DNA of 64,000 nt from Phycisphaerales bacterium UBA7800 (GCA_002480565.1 DLCK01000030.1:64328-128327); one strand, 5' to 3'. Shown: positions 34,668 through 43,754, counted from the stretch's first letter. Numbers and translations are program-made. The notes: generated by a model not told the origin, from the letters alone.

Positions 34668-36107
34668 TCAAACATCCACCATAACAATGGTAATATCATC
34701 TTGTTGATGATCAGTGTCCTGATGAGTTTGCACCAAATCAACCAATGCATGTGCTTGTTGGGCTACCGGCAAACCATATGTTGCCATTAAAGTTTTCTGT
34801 ACCCTATCACGTCCAAGTGCCTGACCAGATGGTGACATAGCCTCGATTAATCCATCAGTTAACAAAACGATTCGGTCACCTGGTTGAACCATCGTGGTAA
34901 TCACATCGCATGTCGCATCGGGGTCCACTCCCAACAATAAACCTGTTGTTTTCAATTCTGAAAATTGCCCATTAGGTGTTAATAGATATCCCGTTTCGTG
35001 CCCAGCGCTGGCATAGACCAATTGGCCACTAAAACGGTTCAAAATCCCCATAAACATGGTGGCAAAATCGCCATCGAGCGTAACTTGGCCAAAACGCCGA
35101 TTAATCCGTATCAATGCTTGTGCCGGGTCAGACCAATCAACCATGCTCTGCTCAAATAGAATCTTGAGCATTCCGGCCCCCATTGCAGCAGGTACACCAT
35201 GGCCGGTTACATCACCGATGCAAATGGCAATACGTTCATCATGGCTCAACACATCAAAAAAATCCCCTCCCACATCCTCAGCAGGCATATGAATGTGGTG
35301 GATACCAATCCCATTAAGTTGCTCCGAAACCGGCAACAGGTGATGCTGAATTTTTCTAGCCTTTTCCATTTGAAAACGGCGATTCTGATCCGCCAAGGCT
35401 AATTTTTCACTCATTTTCTTGATTTCGTTTGAGAGGAAATCAAATTCCAGTGTATTTAAAGCCGGTGGCGTTGTACCTAAGTGGCCATCTGCAATTTGCC
35501 GAACAGTTGTTACAAGCAAAGTCACAGGATGTGTGACCAGTCGCAACAAAATCAGATTGATGATGGCCGTCAGTAAGAACCCTAGCATGCCCATTTCCAC
35601 TGATCTTGCAATCAGCTTCGTCCGGGCCGCACGTTGAACATTTGTTGTGAATTCAGAAACGTATACCTGTATGTTGCCGTCATCGCTTTTTTGCGTACCA
35701 ACAAGGATTACACGGCCACCAACCATCCCTGTCCGATCTCGCACATTACCAGCTTTCTGAACCGCATCTGCCATCGCTTCGGATGCACGGTGATGGGTTT
35801 GGGCCTGCAGAATCATTTGGCCCCGTCGAACAACGATATGGTGTCCAGGAGATACGGTTTCCTGCATGTACGCACAGGCATGGTCAATGTATCGCTGAAC
35901 CGTTGCTATATCCTGATCATGCAACGCTGACACGGCAGGTAACATGAGAGCGGCTTCTTCGTCCAATGAAACTTGTTTTTCATGTAACTGCTGAACTAGT
36001 CCCCGGTGATAATCAATACTCAACCACAATACCAAAGCAACAAGCAAGACCATGTTGACTGTCAATAGCAGAGCAGTGCGTATACTCAAAGGATACTTTG
36101 TCAACAC
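34668..36107 (-). CDS. Membrane sensor PP2C phosphatase (HAMP + SpoIIE domain)
   Basis: 479 residues from GTG 36107 (AGG 7 bases upstream). TM1 (9-29) and TM2 (about 170-190) bracket a periplasmic sensor region. HAMP (about 190-245) and a SpoIIE/RsbU-type Ser/Thr phosphatase (255-479) follow, with metal-binding motifs PAEDVGGDFFDVL, IGDVTGHGVPAAMGAGML and LLTDGLIEAM and a terminal DDITIVMVDV. Such proteins dephosphorylate anti-anti-sigma factors in partner-switching cascades. It is transcribed in the same direction as the ECF operon, 158 bp upstream. No STAS or RsbW partner is in the window. Confidence 0.9.
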   Translation of the reverse strand: MLTKYPLSIRTALLLTVNMVLLVALVLWLSIDYHRGLVQQLHEKQVSLDEEAALMLPAVSALHDQDIATVQRYIDHACAYMQETVSPGHHIVVRRGQMILQAQTHHRASEAMADAVQKAGNVRDRTGMVGGRVILVGTQKSDDGNIQVYVSEFTTNVQRAARTKLIARSVEMGMLGFLLTAIINLILLRLVTHPVTLLVTTVRQIADGHLGTTPPALNTLEFDFLSNEIKKMSEKLALADQNRRFQMEKARKIQHHLLPVSEQLNGIGIHHIHMPAEDVGGDFFDVLSHDERIAICIGDVTGHGVPAAMGAGMLKILFEQSMVDWSDPAQALIRINRRFGQVTLDGDFATMFMGILNRFSGQLVYASAGHETGYLLTPNGQFSELKTTGLLLGVDPDATCDVITTMVQPGDRIVLLTDGLIEAMSPSGQALGRDRVQKTLMATYGLPVAQQAHALVDLVQTHQDTDHQQDDITIVMVDV

Positions 36108-36189
36108 GATCTTGCCTGTGCCATTTTCATTGTTACTTGTTACACCGTGAATGATCCTACACCAATATGCATGATTGCTTCCGAGATAT

Positions 36190-36519
36190 TTATGGTGTGT
36201 ACGTATCCATCATGCTTTTTTCAATATGACAAATCTTCAGACGACCACCACAGGATTCACAGGGTTCACCCATGGGATTGAATTCGACTTCACCGCGTGC
36301 AGCCTTGTCACATTTGGCGCAGACAATCTTCTTTTCTTCCTGAATGCGCATGACATTGGTCTTGCCATTCTTGCTGGCAGTTTTCACCCAGATGGTCTTA
36401 CATGCATCACATTTGACGGCTTGCGTTTTGCCTGTGGATTGAGTTGATGCGCATCCCGTCATCAACAGGGCCATGCCCAATACTGCAGTCAACATCAATA
36501 CGGTTCTGGTTGCTTTCAT
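36190..36519 (-). CDS. Small lipoprotein with three CxxC motifs
   Basis: From ATG 36519 (AAGGAG upstream) the 109-residue precursor has a signal ending in ALLMTGC (lipobox). The mature part carries KCDACK, CAKCDKAA and PCESCGG plus a final C-x-H, the pattern of zinc-ribbon-like or thiol copper-binding proteins. It lies inside the copper cluster between the phosphatase and CopA blocks. A periplasmic metal-buffering role is likely but inferred. Confidence 0.68.
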   Translation of the reverse strand: MKATRTVLMLTAVLGMALLMTGCASTQSTGKTQAVKCDACKTIWVKTASKNGKTNVMRIQEEKKIVCAKCDKAARGEVEFNPMGEPCESCGGRLKICHIEKSMMDTYTP

Positions 36520-36712
36520 TTGAAGCTCCTTTGTTAGAAACAATTCCCCACTCATCAATATTCAACGTGCTGACGAACGCATACGTTCCACGATTCAACA
36601 TATTTGCGAAGACAAATCTGTCGCATTGTTTGTGTATCGAATGAAATCAGCACATCATTAACCATTGTGGAAAAAGTTCTTCAATGTTGTCCCAATATTG
36701 CACAACGTGTAA

Positions 36713-36726
36713 TACGTCCGGACGTA
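36713..36726. promoter_or_regulatory. Perfect 14-bp palindrome TACGTCCGGACGTA
   Basis: TACGTCCGGACGTA is self-complementary over 14 bases and lies about 195 bp upstream of the CxxC lipoprotein gene (minus strand), just past the end of the gene at 36755. It is a possible dimeric regulator operator. The cognate factor is unknown. Confidence 0.45.
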
Positions 36727-36754
36727 AGAACACACAGTGTTACCTCAATACTCA

Positions 36755-37201
36755 TCAACCATCCGTGGCGGAATCATCAGGTCTATTTGTGATTTTTCCT
36801 CGAATGGTCTGCACGCTGACCTGCGTGGGAATAGCCGAACTTATCGGTAGTTCCATTGAAAATGTCGCACGTCGTAATCCTTCGACGATCAGAAGTGTCT
36901 GAGAATAGGTCGCATACTTCTGTGCCAGTAACAGTCCGTTGGCGTCGTATGCGGTGATCTGGACATAACCGTGAACATCCGCAGGGAACAACCTTGTACG
37001 TCGAACTGTCCCCGTCACAAGCAACTGCTGATCCTGCAATCGAGCACGAGAATGACTGATGTATAAACCTGACGTGTCGGCAATCTTGACAGGGACAACT
37101 GATCCGGGGTTCTCCGAAGCCTGTGCGTGGCTGACGCTGATACTTGCCATCAGCAAAACCAACATGAAGGTCATTGATAAACGTGCGCGTGAAATTGACA
37201 T
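36755..37201 (-). CDS. Secreted hypothetical protein following copA
   Basis: 148 residues with a signal peptide (LSMTFMLVLLMASISVSHAQA). The mature beta-rich domain (SGLYISHSRARLQDQQLLVTGTV, VQITAYDANGLLL) resembles small immunoglobulin-like or FixH-type periplasmic modules. AAAGGA lies 8 bases before ATG 37201. The gene starts 12 bp after the copA stop, so it is co-transcribed with the copper ATPase and probably acts in periplasmic copper handling. Not recognised as a named family. Confidence 0.65.
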   Translation of the reverse strand: MSISRARLSMTFMLVLLMASISVSHAQASENPGSVVPVKIADTSGLYISHSRARLQDQQLLVTGTVRRTRLFPADVHGYVQITAYDANGLLLAQKYATYSQTLLIVEGLRRATFSMELPISSAIPTQVSVQTIRGKITNRPDDSATDG

Positions 37202-37213
37202 GGCAGGTTCCTT

Positions 37214-39586
37214 TCAAATGTCCAAATGACGCAGCCTCAGTGCATTGCTGACCACAGATACGCTGCTGAAAGTCATGGCTGCGGCTGCGAACATGGGGCT
37301 GAGTAAGATGCCAAAAAACGGATAGAGCAAACCGGCAGCGATCGGCACACCGGCGGCGTTGTAGATAAAGGCAAAAAACAGGTTTTGCCGAATGTTTTTC
37401 ATGGTACTGTGGCTGAGTTGACGGCTGGTGGCGATGCCACGCAAGTCTCCCTTGACCAGGGTCACGCCGGCCGATTCAATGGCTACATCTGTGCCGGTCC
37501 CCATGGCAATGCCGACATCCGCTTGCGCCAATGCCGGGGCGTCATTGATCCCATCACCAGCCATGGCCACGCGCCGACCTTCCTTCTGGAGTTTGCGGAT
37601 CACATCGGCTTTCTGATCCGGTAAGACCTCGGCTTCCACGCGGTCAATGCCCAGCTTCCGAGCCACTACCTCTGCCGTCTTACGGTTATCGCCCGTGAGC
37701 ATGACGATATCGATGCCTGATTCATGGAGTTGTTTGACGGCCTGCTGGGTTGATTCCTTGATCGGGTCGGCGACACCAAGCAAACCAGCGGGTTTACCAT
37801 CCACGGCAAAATACATCACCGTCTGGCCTTCGCTTCGCAAATCATCGGCGCGTTGTACCAATTCATCAATGTCAACCGCAAGCTGATCCATCAAGGCGCG
37901 ATTGCCCAGGGCGACCGCTTTTTCATCGACTTTTCCCGTCACACCTTTGCCGGTGATTGATTCGAAGTCCTGTGGATCAAGCAACTCGATCTCACGATCC
38001 TTTGCGCTCTGAACAATCGCCTGAGCCAACGGGTGTTCACTCTGACGTTCAAGTGAAGCAGCCAGGCGAAGCAGTGATTGGGCTTGCCAGTCCTGGTGTG
38101 TTTCGATGGCGACCAGTTTGGGTTTGCCTTCGGTGAGTGTGCCGGTCTTGTCGACCACGAGCGTGTCGATTTTTTCCATCACTTCCAGGGCTTGGGCGTT
38201 CTTGATCAAGACACCAGCCTGAGCACCGCGACCGACGCCTACCATGATCGACATCGGTGTGGCCAAACCCAACGCGCAGGGACAGGCAATGATCAACACT
38301 GCCACCGCGTTGACGATGGCATATGCCATTGCGGGTTGCGGACCCCATAAGGCCCAAACGGCAAATGTGATGATCGACACCAGTAAAACGGCAGGCACAA
38401 AATAGCCCGCAGCGATATCAGCGACGCGCTGAATCGGAGCGCGGCTTCGCTGTGCCTGGGCGACCATCTGCACGATCTGTGCCAATAATGTTTCATCACC
38501 GACCCGCTTGGCCTGCATGATAAAACTGCCGGTTTGGTTAACTGTCGCACCAGTCAGTGAATCACCGGGTTCCTTACTGACGGGAACAGGTTCGCCGGTG
38601 ATCATGGATTCATCCACGGTACTTTTTCCGTCGATCAACTCGCCATCCACCGGGATTTTTTCACCGGGTTTGACGCGCAGCTTGTCACCAATCTGCACGT
38701 TTTCAAGAGGTATTTCCTCCTCGTTGCCGTCGTCATTAATCCGGCGAGCAGTCTTGGCAGCAAGATCGAGTAACGCCCGAATTGCGCCGCTGGTCTGACG
38801 ACGAGCACGCAGTTCAAGCACCTGTCCCAACAGAATCAAGGTGATGATGACCGTTGCAGCCTCAAAGTAAACACTGACTTGGCCCGGTTCGTGATGAAAC
38901 GAAGGCGGGAAAACTTGCGGTGCTAATGTGGCCACCAGGCTGTAGCCAAAAGCGGCAAGCACGCCCAGGGAGATGAGCGTGAACATGTTCAGATTCCTGG
39001 TGATAACGGACCGCCAACCGCGCACAAAAAACGGCCAACCTGCCCATAACACCACAGGCAGTGACAACACCAATTCCGACCAGCGCGCGACCGTGTGCCC
39101 TAACCATTTGTCAATGGGAAGTCCGACCATTGGCCCCATTGCCAGCAACAGGACCGGCACGGTAAACACCAGGCTGCCCCAGAAACGGCGTGTCATATCA
39201 GTCAGTTCACCATTCTCTTCATTGGTATCTGATGGTGATACAGACTTGGGCTCCAAAGCCATGCCACACTTGGGACATTGCCCCGGCCCGACCTGTTCGA
39301 CTTCCGGGTGCATCGGGCAGGTGTAGATCGCGTTGGCCGATGTCGCTTGAGGCGCATGTTCTTCGTGCTTGTGTTCATGATGGTGATGATGGCATGATTC
39401 ATCCTCGCCATCACCGTCAGTAATGTACGCCTGCGGATCAGCCTGAAATTTCTGAGCGCAACCATGACTGCAAAAGTGATAAGTTTGCCCGTCATGTTCC
39501 AGATGTTCGGCTGCCTGATCCGGATCGACCGTCATGTTGCAAACCGGGTCGGTTACGGTTATTGATGTTTGATTGTGATTGTGCAT
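37214..39586 (-). CDS. copA: Copper-translocating P1B-type ATPase (CopA)
   Basis: 790 residues from ATG 39586 (AGGGG upstream). N-terminus: a YHS domain (12-55, C16, C39, C43), a His-rich loop (about 65-77), and a heavy-metal-binding domain CPMHPEV...CPKCGM (90-109) in place of classical CxxC ferredoxin-like domains. Catalytic core: TGE (330-332), ion site CPC (435-437), phosphorylated Asp in DKTGT (479-483), and GDGINDAPALAQADVG. FIYNAAGVP and FSSVSVV match the TM5/TM6 YN and M/S motifs of Cu(I) exporters. It pumps Cu(I) or Ag(I) from the cytoplasm. Confidence 0.95.
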   Translation of the reverse strand: MHNHNQTSITVTDPVCNMTVDPDQAAEHLEHDGQTYHFCSHGCAQKFQADPQAYITDGDGEDESCHHHHHEHKHEEHAPQATSANAIYTCPMHPEVEQVGPGQCPKCGMALEPKSVSPSDTNEENGELTDMTRRFWGSLVFTVPVLLLAMGPMVGLPIDKWLGHTVARWSELVLSLPVVLWAGWPFFVRGWRSVITRNLNMFTLISLGVLAAFGYSLVATLAPQVFPPSFHHEPGQVSVYFEAATVIITLILLGQVLELRARRQTSGAIRALLDLAAKTARRINDDGNEEEIPLENVQIGDKLRVKPGEKIPVDGELIDGKSTVDESMITGEPVPVSKEPGDSLTGATVNQTGSFIMQAKRVGDETLLAQIVQMVAQAQRSRAPIQRVADIAAGYFVPAVLLVSIITFAVWALWGPQPAMAYAIVNAVAVLIIACPCALGLATPMSIMVGVGRGAQAGVLIKNAQALEVMEKIDTLVVDKTGTLTEGKPKLVAIETHQDWQAQSLLRLAASLERQSEHPLAQAIVQSAKDREIELLDPQDFESITGKGVTGKVDEKAVALGNRALMDQLAVDIDELVQRADDLRSEGQTVMYFAVDGKPAGLLGVADPIKESTQQAVKQLHESGIDIVMLTGDNRKTAEVVARKLGIDRVEAEVLPDQKADVIRKLQKEGRRVAMAGDGINDAPALAQADVGIAMGTGTDVAIESAGVTLVKGDLRGIATSRQLSHSTMKNIRQNLFFAFIYNAAGVPIAAGLLYPFFGILLSPMFAAAAMTFSSVSVVSNALRLRHLDI

Positions 39587-39616
39587 GGTATCCCCTGGCA
39601 TCAGCTATAAAGACCA

Positions 39617-39634
39617 TTTGTCCTTGTTTGTCCT
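39617..39634. promoter_or_regulatory. TTTGTCCT direct repeat in the copA divergent promoter
   Basis: TTTGTCCT at 39617-39624 is repeated at 39627-39634, 10 bp apart, in the roughly 290-bp region between divergent copA and the YHS-protein gene. It could bind a shared activator. No -10/-35 could be assigned with confidence. Confidence 0.35.
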
Positions 39635-39879
39635 GAATTTGCCTCTATGGTTTATAACGATCCAAACCTGTAATAAGTTCCAACAAATGTGAACTTTCGG
39701 ATTCTGGCAACACCTCACCCCGCTGCTGAAAAACATTTTCATATTCATGGAACCTATCGTCGGGCTAATTCGTTTGATGTGGTAGACGCCTGTTATTTGA
39801 CGGTGCTTTCCAGTCAGCAGTGTGTCGTTCCTCAGTCTTGTATCTGGGAATATCCAGCATTTACGAAAGGATCAAAGAT

Positions 39880-40611
39880 ATGTCTCGCACCATCGCCTGC
39901 ATGTTAACCGTGTTGTCCGTTGCCCTGCTTTCCATCAGTGTCACTCAGGCGGCAGAGGATGGCCATGACCATCATGACCAGGGCAAGCACATGGACATGC
40001 AACATGCAGCATCACCGGGTCATGATCCCTACACCTTATCCGTCGACCCGCTCGGTGACTCACTGGTCAACGTCGCCAAACCCATTGCCGTGGTGCATGA
40101 TGGCCGACAGTTGCTCTTTGCCAGCAATGACAATGTACATACCTTCAAGCAACATCCTGACAAATACCTTGCGGATGTCGATGCAATGATTATCAAGCAG
40201 CAGGCACCGACCTACCCGCTGACCACCTGTGTTGTGTCCGGCGAAAAACTCGGTGAAATGGGCAAGCCCATCCAGCGCGTGATCGGTAACCGGCTTGTGG
40301 AGTTCTGCTGCTCCGGTTGTGTCGGCAAAGCCCAGAAAGATCCAGCCAAGTACCTTGCCAAAATCGATGCGGCTGTTATTGCAACACAATTGAAAAGTTA
40401 TCCGATGACAACGTGTCTCGTCTCCGGCGAGAAACTCGGTGGCGATATGGGTACTCCGATCAACTACGTGGCTGGCACACAGCTAGTCCAATTCTGCTGC
40501 AAAGGCTGCATCAAGCAGTTTGAAAAGAATCCTGCCCATTACCTGAGCAAACTCGGTCAATCCACCCAGTCACATGATGCTCATGCAGACCACCAAGCCC
40601 ACAATCATTAA
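39880..40611 (+). CDS. Periplasmic protein with three YHS-like repeats
   Basis: AAAGG precedes ATG 39880. After the signal peptide (IACMLTVLSVALLSISVTQA) comes a His-rich stretch (DGHDHHDQGKHMDMQH). Three consecutive units end in (D/N)P...YL. The second and third are full YHS-like domains with TTCVVSGEKL...FCCSGC and TTCLVSGEKL...FCCKGC. The first unit keeps the spacing (KPIAVVHDGRQLLF...KQHPDKYL) but has lost its cysteines. The tail is His-rich (HDAHADHQAHNH). Very likely a copper/silver-binding periplasmic protein. The 15-bp gap to the next gene indicates an operon. Confidence 0.8.
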   Translation: MSRTIACMLTVLSVALLSISVTQAAEDGHDHHDQGKHMDMQHAASPGHDPYTLSVDPLGDSLVNVAKPIAVVHDGRQLLFASNDNVHTFKQHPDKYLADVDAMIIKQQAPTYPLTTCVVSGEKLGEMGKPIQRVIGNRLVEFCCSGCVGKAQKDPAKYLAKIDAAVIATQLKSYPMTTCLVSGEKLGGDMGTPINYVAGTQLVQFCCKGCIKQFEKNPAHYLSKLGQSTQSHDAHADHQAHNH

Positions 40612-40626
40612 CAAGGGAATTTCGTC

Positions 40627-40860
40627 ATGAGTTGTTGCTCCCAAAAGAAGAAGCGTTGGCCATTGATCGTGTTTCTGGCCGTAGCAGGTAGCGTGATTCT
40701 CATCGCCGTCCTTGCCGATGCCCAGACAAGTCGCACAGAATCTGTGGCTTCCTCCGTCAACCAAACGCAGATCGCAGATAATCCCGATAACGCACAGCCA
40801 TGTTCCGGCCATAAGGCATCCGAACAATCTTGTTGTGCCAAACCACCCCAGTCACCTTGA
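40627..40860 (+). CDS. Small Cys-rich single-span membrane protein
   Basis: 77 residues: MSCCSQKKKR, one membrane helix (WPLIVFLAVAGSVILIAVLA) and an exported tail with C-S-G-H and SCCAKPP near the end. Cysteines on both sides of the membrane and the operon with the YHS protein suggest metal transfer or anchoring. A terminator follows 84 bp after the stop. Not a named family. Confidence 0.65.
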   Translation: MSCCSQKKKRWPLIVFLAVAGSVILIAVLADAQTSRTESVASSVNQTQIADNPDNAQPCSGHKASEQSCCAKPPQSP

Positions 40861-40944
40861 TCGTAGAATGATCCGGTCACACCCAGGCATGCGCCTACCC
40901 AAAGACCGCATGCTCGATCCATAACCCGCCACCATTCACCTCAC

Positions 40945-40979
40945 ACCGGGCGGTGTCCCATCACACCGCTCGGTTTTTT
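40945..40979 (+). terminator. Rho-independent terminator
   Basis: ACCGGGCGGTGT (40945-40956) pairs with ACACCGCTCGGT (40963-40974) with one mismatch, followed by six T. It ends the YHS operon before the next gene. Confidence 0.87.
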
Positions 40980-41030
40980 ATTTTCACAGCAAAGGTGATG
41001 GTTCGACACGACAAACAAAGGAGAAACACC

Positions 41031-41930
41031 ATGCAATGTCAAACACCATTCAGACCATTCCAACTGACGTTTGGGTTCATCTTGCTCATCTTGACTGGTG
41101 TTTTGTGGTCTCAACCTGCGTATGCTCAAATTCAAAGTGGCAATGCATCCACTGACACACAACTGACCCATTCAACCTGCCCGGTCACGGTTGGTGAAAC
41201 AGTCGATCCAGGGCAATGGATCGATTACAAGGGGCAGCGTGTCTACTTCTGTTGTGGAACCTGTAAACGAAAATTCGAACGCAATCCCCATGCTTATCTG
41301 GCCAATCTGCCGACATTGGCCACTGCAACTGTCGACAACTCGGCTCAATCACATGTACATAACGACGACGAGCACGAACATACATCCTCAATAACCAGTC
41401 AACACAATTCACCAGAGTATTCTGAAAACACCCACGATCATGATCACAGCGCACATGAACATCACGAAAGCCAGGAAAATCGCTCGGGTGTATCCAAACT
41501 CATTGCATGGTTGGGTAAATTCCATCCTGCATCCGTGCACTTCCCGATTGCTTTGTTGATCGGTGCTGCCGTTGCCGAATTCTTATTGATCATCACCAGG
41601 CGATCTCTGTTTGACGCAGCCGCTCGATTCTGCGTCTGGTTCGGCTGCATTGGTGCCTTGGGCAGCGTCACGCTTGGCTGGTTCCTGGCTGGTGTACAAC
41701 TCAATGATTCAGATTGGATCATGACCACCCACCGTTGGCTGGGAACCGCAATCGGTCTGCTGGCAGTGTTCGTCTTGACTTCGTGTCACCTGTCACATCG
41801 CGTTGGCATATATCAAAACCAATGGCGAATTGCGTATCGCATTGTGCTGTTTGTCACTTCAGCAATGGTAGCAATCAACGGTTTCCTCGGCGGTGCACTG
41901 ATTTACGGATTAAATCATTACACATGGTAA
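41031..41930 (+). CDS. YHS-domain membrane protein with His-rich linker and DUF2231-like helices
   Basis: AAAGGAG precedes ATG 41031. A signal peptide (LTFGFILLILTGVLWSQPAYA) is followed by a YHS-like domain (STCPVTVGE, then YFCCGTCKRKFERNP). A His-rich linker with HDHDHSAHEHHES comes next, then four membrane helices (FHPASVHFPIALLIGAAVAE, CVWFGCIGALGSVTLGWFLA, WLGTAIGLLAVFV, IVLFVTSAMVAINGFLGGAL). The HFPIALL start is typical of DUF2231 proteins. Probably a copper-binding membrane component. 299 aa. Confidence 0.75.
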   Translation: MQCQTPFRPFQLTFGFILLILTGVLWSQPAYAQIQSGNASTDTQLTHSTCPVTVGETVDPGQWIDYKGQRVYFCCGTCKRKFERNPHAYLANLPTLATATVDNSAQSHVHNDDEHEHTSSITSQHNSPEYSENTHDHDHSAHEHHESQENRSGVSKLIAWLGKFHPASVHFPIALLIGAAVAEFLLIITRRSLFDAAARFCVWFGCIGALGSVTLGWFLAGVQLNDSDWIMTTHRWLGTAIGLLAVFVLTSCHLSHRVGIYQNQWRIAYRIVLFVTSAMVAINGFLGGALIYGLNHYTW

Positions 41931-41995
41931 TTACACTTCCATTGAAAATCGCACAAATATCTTCTCCCTCATTCAATCAATTGAGTTGATCCCAT

Positions 41996-42032
41996 AAAAA
42001 AAGCTCGGCATGGCAGTAGCCAATACCGAGCT
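41996..42032 (-). terminator. Rho-independent terminator (minus strand)
   Basis: On the minus strand AGCTCGG pairs with CCGAGCT (42026-42032 and 42002-42008), followed by a run of T (complement of A 41996-42002). It terminates the small gene at 42116-42376. Confidence 0.82.
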
Positions 42033-42033
42033 C

Positions 42034-42060
42034 TTCCGGGGGTTCCGGGGGTTCCGGGGG
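42034..42060. repeat. Three tandem TTCCGGGGG units
   Basis: TTCCGGGGG is repeated three times head to tail (42034, 42043, 42052), followed by a degenerate fourth copy (TTTCCGGG). It lies between the stop of the 42116-42376 gene and its terminator. G-runs in this spacing could form a quadruplex. Confidence 0.75.
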
Positions 42061-42115
42061 TTTCCGGGATCATGAGGGAAAAATCAATTCAATGCAGCTG
42101 GATGCCGTTGTTGAA

Positions 42116-42376
42116 TCACTGAGCAGACGGTACGCGGACGTGAACGACACGCAGGGGCTTATTCGGAGCGACCCGCTGCAGTTCAGTCTCATAGCTGTAA
42201 TTCGTGGCAATACTTTGATTGCCTTTGAATGCAAAGGGCTTCTGCTCAACCATGCTGTGCGTCCGGGCAAAACTGGATGTCCGGTGCTGGGTGCTCCCGA
42301 TACTCGGGCCAGCATAAGCCGCAGTTGACAGGCCAAACAGTGCAACGAAAGCAGTGACGGAAAGGATGCGTTTCAT
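42116..42376 (-). CDS. Small secreted protein, 86 aa
   Basis: AGGAG precedes ATG 42376. The signal peptide (ILSVTAFVALFGLSTAAYA) is followed by a roughly 65-residue mature part rich in Ser/Thr/Gln with no cysteine (SIGSTQHRTSSFARTHSM, NKPLRVVHVRVPSAQ). It has its own terminator. No family recognised. Linkage suggests an envelope role in the metal cluster. Confidence 0.65.
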   Translation of the reverse strand: MKRILSVTAFVALFGLSTAAYAGPSIGSTQHRTSSFARTHSMVEQKPFAFKGNQSIATNYSYETELQRVAPNKPLRVVHVRVPSAQ

Positions 42377-42622
42377 ATTGAGTCTCCTAGGGCATCGATT
42401 GTCATTGAGCTGACGTGGGATGCCTGCCGTTCGTCATCTCAACAATCTAAACGGGCGGCCTCAATGTGAAAGTTCCATTAGGGGTAAATTTATCTTAATT
42501 TTTCCGTGACCATAAAATAATCATTCCGCTCTTCATATCGGAACAAATGCCTCTATTTTGCGCACATCTCCTCGTAAATAACATGATTACTTATCTGGCA
42601 TATACCTTGCGTCAGAACCAAC

Positions 42623-43198
42623 ATGAGGTTTTGGCCAATTCCACTAGTTTGCTGGACACTGCTATTAGGTGCATGCAGTGCGATCAGGCAATCACCTGAT
42701 GCAAGTGCGCACCGCACATGGAGTCATCGGCAAGGTGGCATCGTACGCGGAGCATGGCAACAGCACATAGACTGTGCTTGTCAACGCCTTTCTCCAGCAA
42801 TTCCAGACCTTGTCATCAAACCATATGTTTTGGACGCTGACGACCTTTCGGCCTATTCGTGGCCTGATGGTGAAGTCTTTGTCACACGTGCCCTGATTGA
42901 TGCTGCAAGCCCAGACGAGTTGGCTGCTGTGATCGCTCACGAAGCTGGACACCTCATTGCCCATCGTCGTCGCTCAGATGCCACCGCCATGTTGCGTGGC
43001 CGGCAATCACATCTGAATCCGGAAATTCAGGCAGATGCATTGGGAAGCGTGATTCTTGCTGACTGTAACATCCCTACCACTGCCATGCTGCATGTGCTCT
43101 TGAAAGTCCAGCAAGCAACTGCACCGAATAACCCGTCATACGCTCTTCTTTGCCAACGCATCAAGACAATCCAGCAAAAACAAAAAATGGAATTCTGA
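42623..43198 (+). CDS. M48-like metallopeptidase lipoprotein
   Basis: 191 residues with a lipobox LLGAC (Cys18). The zinc motif is HEAGH (106-110) within LAAVIAHEAGHLIAHRRRSD, and a third ligand is likely in NPEIQADALGSVIL. This is the minimal catalytic core of M48 peptidases (YggG/LoiP-like), shorter than the usual 250 residues. It probably works in periplasmic quality control. It is the last intact gene before the element 1 right end. Confidence 0.78.
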   Translation: MRFWPIPLVCWTLLLGACSAIRQSPDASAHRTWSHRQGGIVRGAWQQHIDCACQRLSPAIPDLVIKPYVLDADDLSAYSWPDGEVFVTRALIDAASPDELAAVIAHEAGHLIAHRRRSDATAMLRGRQSHLNPEIQADALGSVILADCNIPTTAMLHVLLKVQQATAPNNPSYALLCQRIKTIQQKQKMEF

Positions 43199-43223
43199 AT
43201 GCATTACAACTTCTTCTGACCAT

Positions 43224-43460
43224 CTAAACATGCTTCCCCATAAAATCCGGCAACGCATTGACCGCTCCATTGACGTCGAGCAAGGCGGGATCTGTGTAGA
43301 AGTTGGTGGTCAGTTCGATCCGGCTATGCCGCATGGCAGCTTGGGCGACAATACGTTGTTCATGTACACGTACAAGCCAGTTGCAGAACACGTGCATCGC
43401 GATCACGTACTTGTTGTGCGTCGCTACGGTCATATCTCTCAATCTCCAGCTTGTTGATGT
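43224..43460 (-). pseudogene. Remnant of a tyrosine-recombinase integrase
   Basis: The minus-strand frame joins a SAM-like N-terminal helix motif (THNKYVIAMHVFCNWLV) directly to a C-terminal catalytic end (AQAAMRHSRIELTTNFYTDP, then AVNALP). The second motif is the G/R-H-S...T..Y-T box containing the nucleophile Tyr. The central 150-200 residues, including the HxxR box, are missing. It is an internally deleted integrase, probably of an older element, lying just inside the 43.67-kb att site. Confidence 0.6.
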
Positions 43461-43517
43461 TCTATTCCCTGACCAACAGAGAAGTAAGTGATTCGAGACT
43501 TTCGTAGCACATTGATT

Positions 43518-43556
43518 GGTTCCGATTTTATGAGTAGAAAAGTTCCGATTTTTAGA
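43518..43556. repeat. Paired GTTCCGATTTT repeats before att copy 2
   Basis: GTTCCGATTTTATG at 43519 and GTTCCGATTTTTAG at 43542 lie about 150 bp before the att core at 43664. The layout is repeated at 55120-55160 and uses the same motif as the array at 10832-11013, marking the right end of element 1. Confidence 0.72.
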
Positions 43557-43663
43557 TCTGACTTTTTGAATCAAACGTACAATATTGTGCCACAACCAAC
43601 TATTTAACAAGCTCTTAAAACTAATGTGCAGAACCAGAGAATTAGCCACAAACCTCTTCCCCT

Positions 43664-43676
43664 CCCCGGCTCCATT
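43664..43676 (+). repeat. Attachment-site core, copy 2
   Basis: CCCCGGCTCCATT, identical over 13 bases to the end of ssrA (10818-10830). The flanks differ, as expected for an att junction between two tandem elements. Confidence 0.8.
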
Positions 43677-43754
43677 CAACGTAACTCGTTTTGCAACAAG
43701 CCTTTAAAATAAAACGAAAAAAATTTACGTCAATCTCAAAAAAATGCCCAAAAA

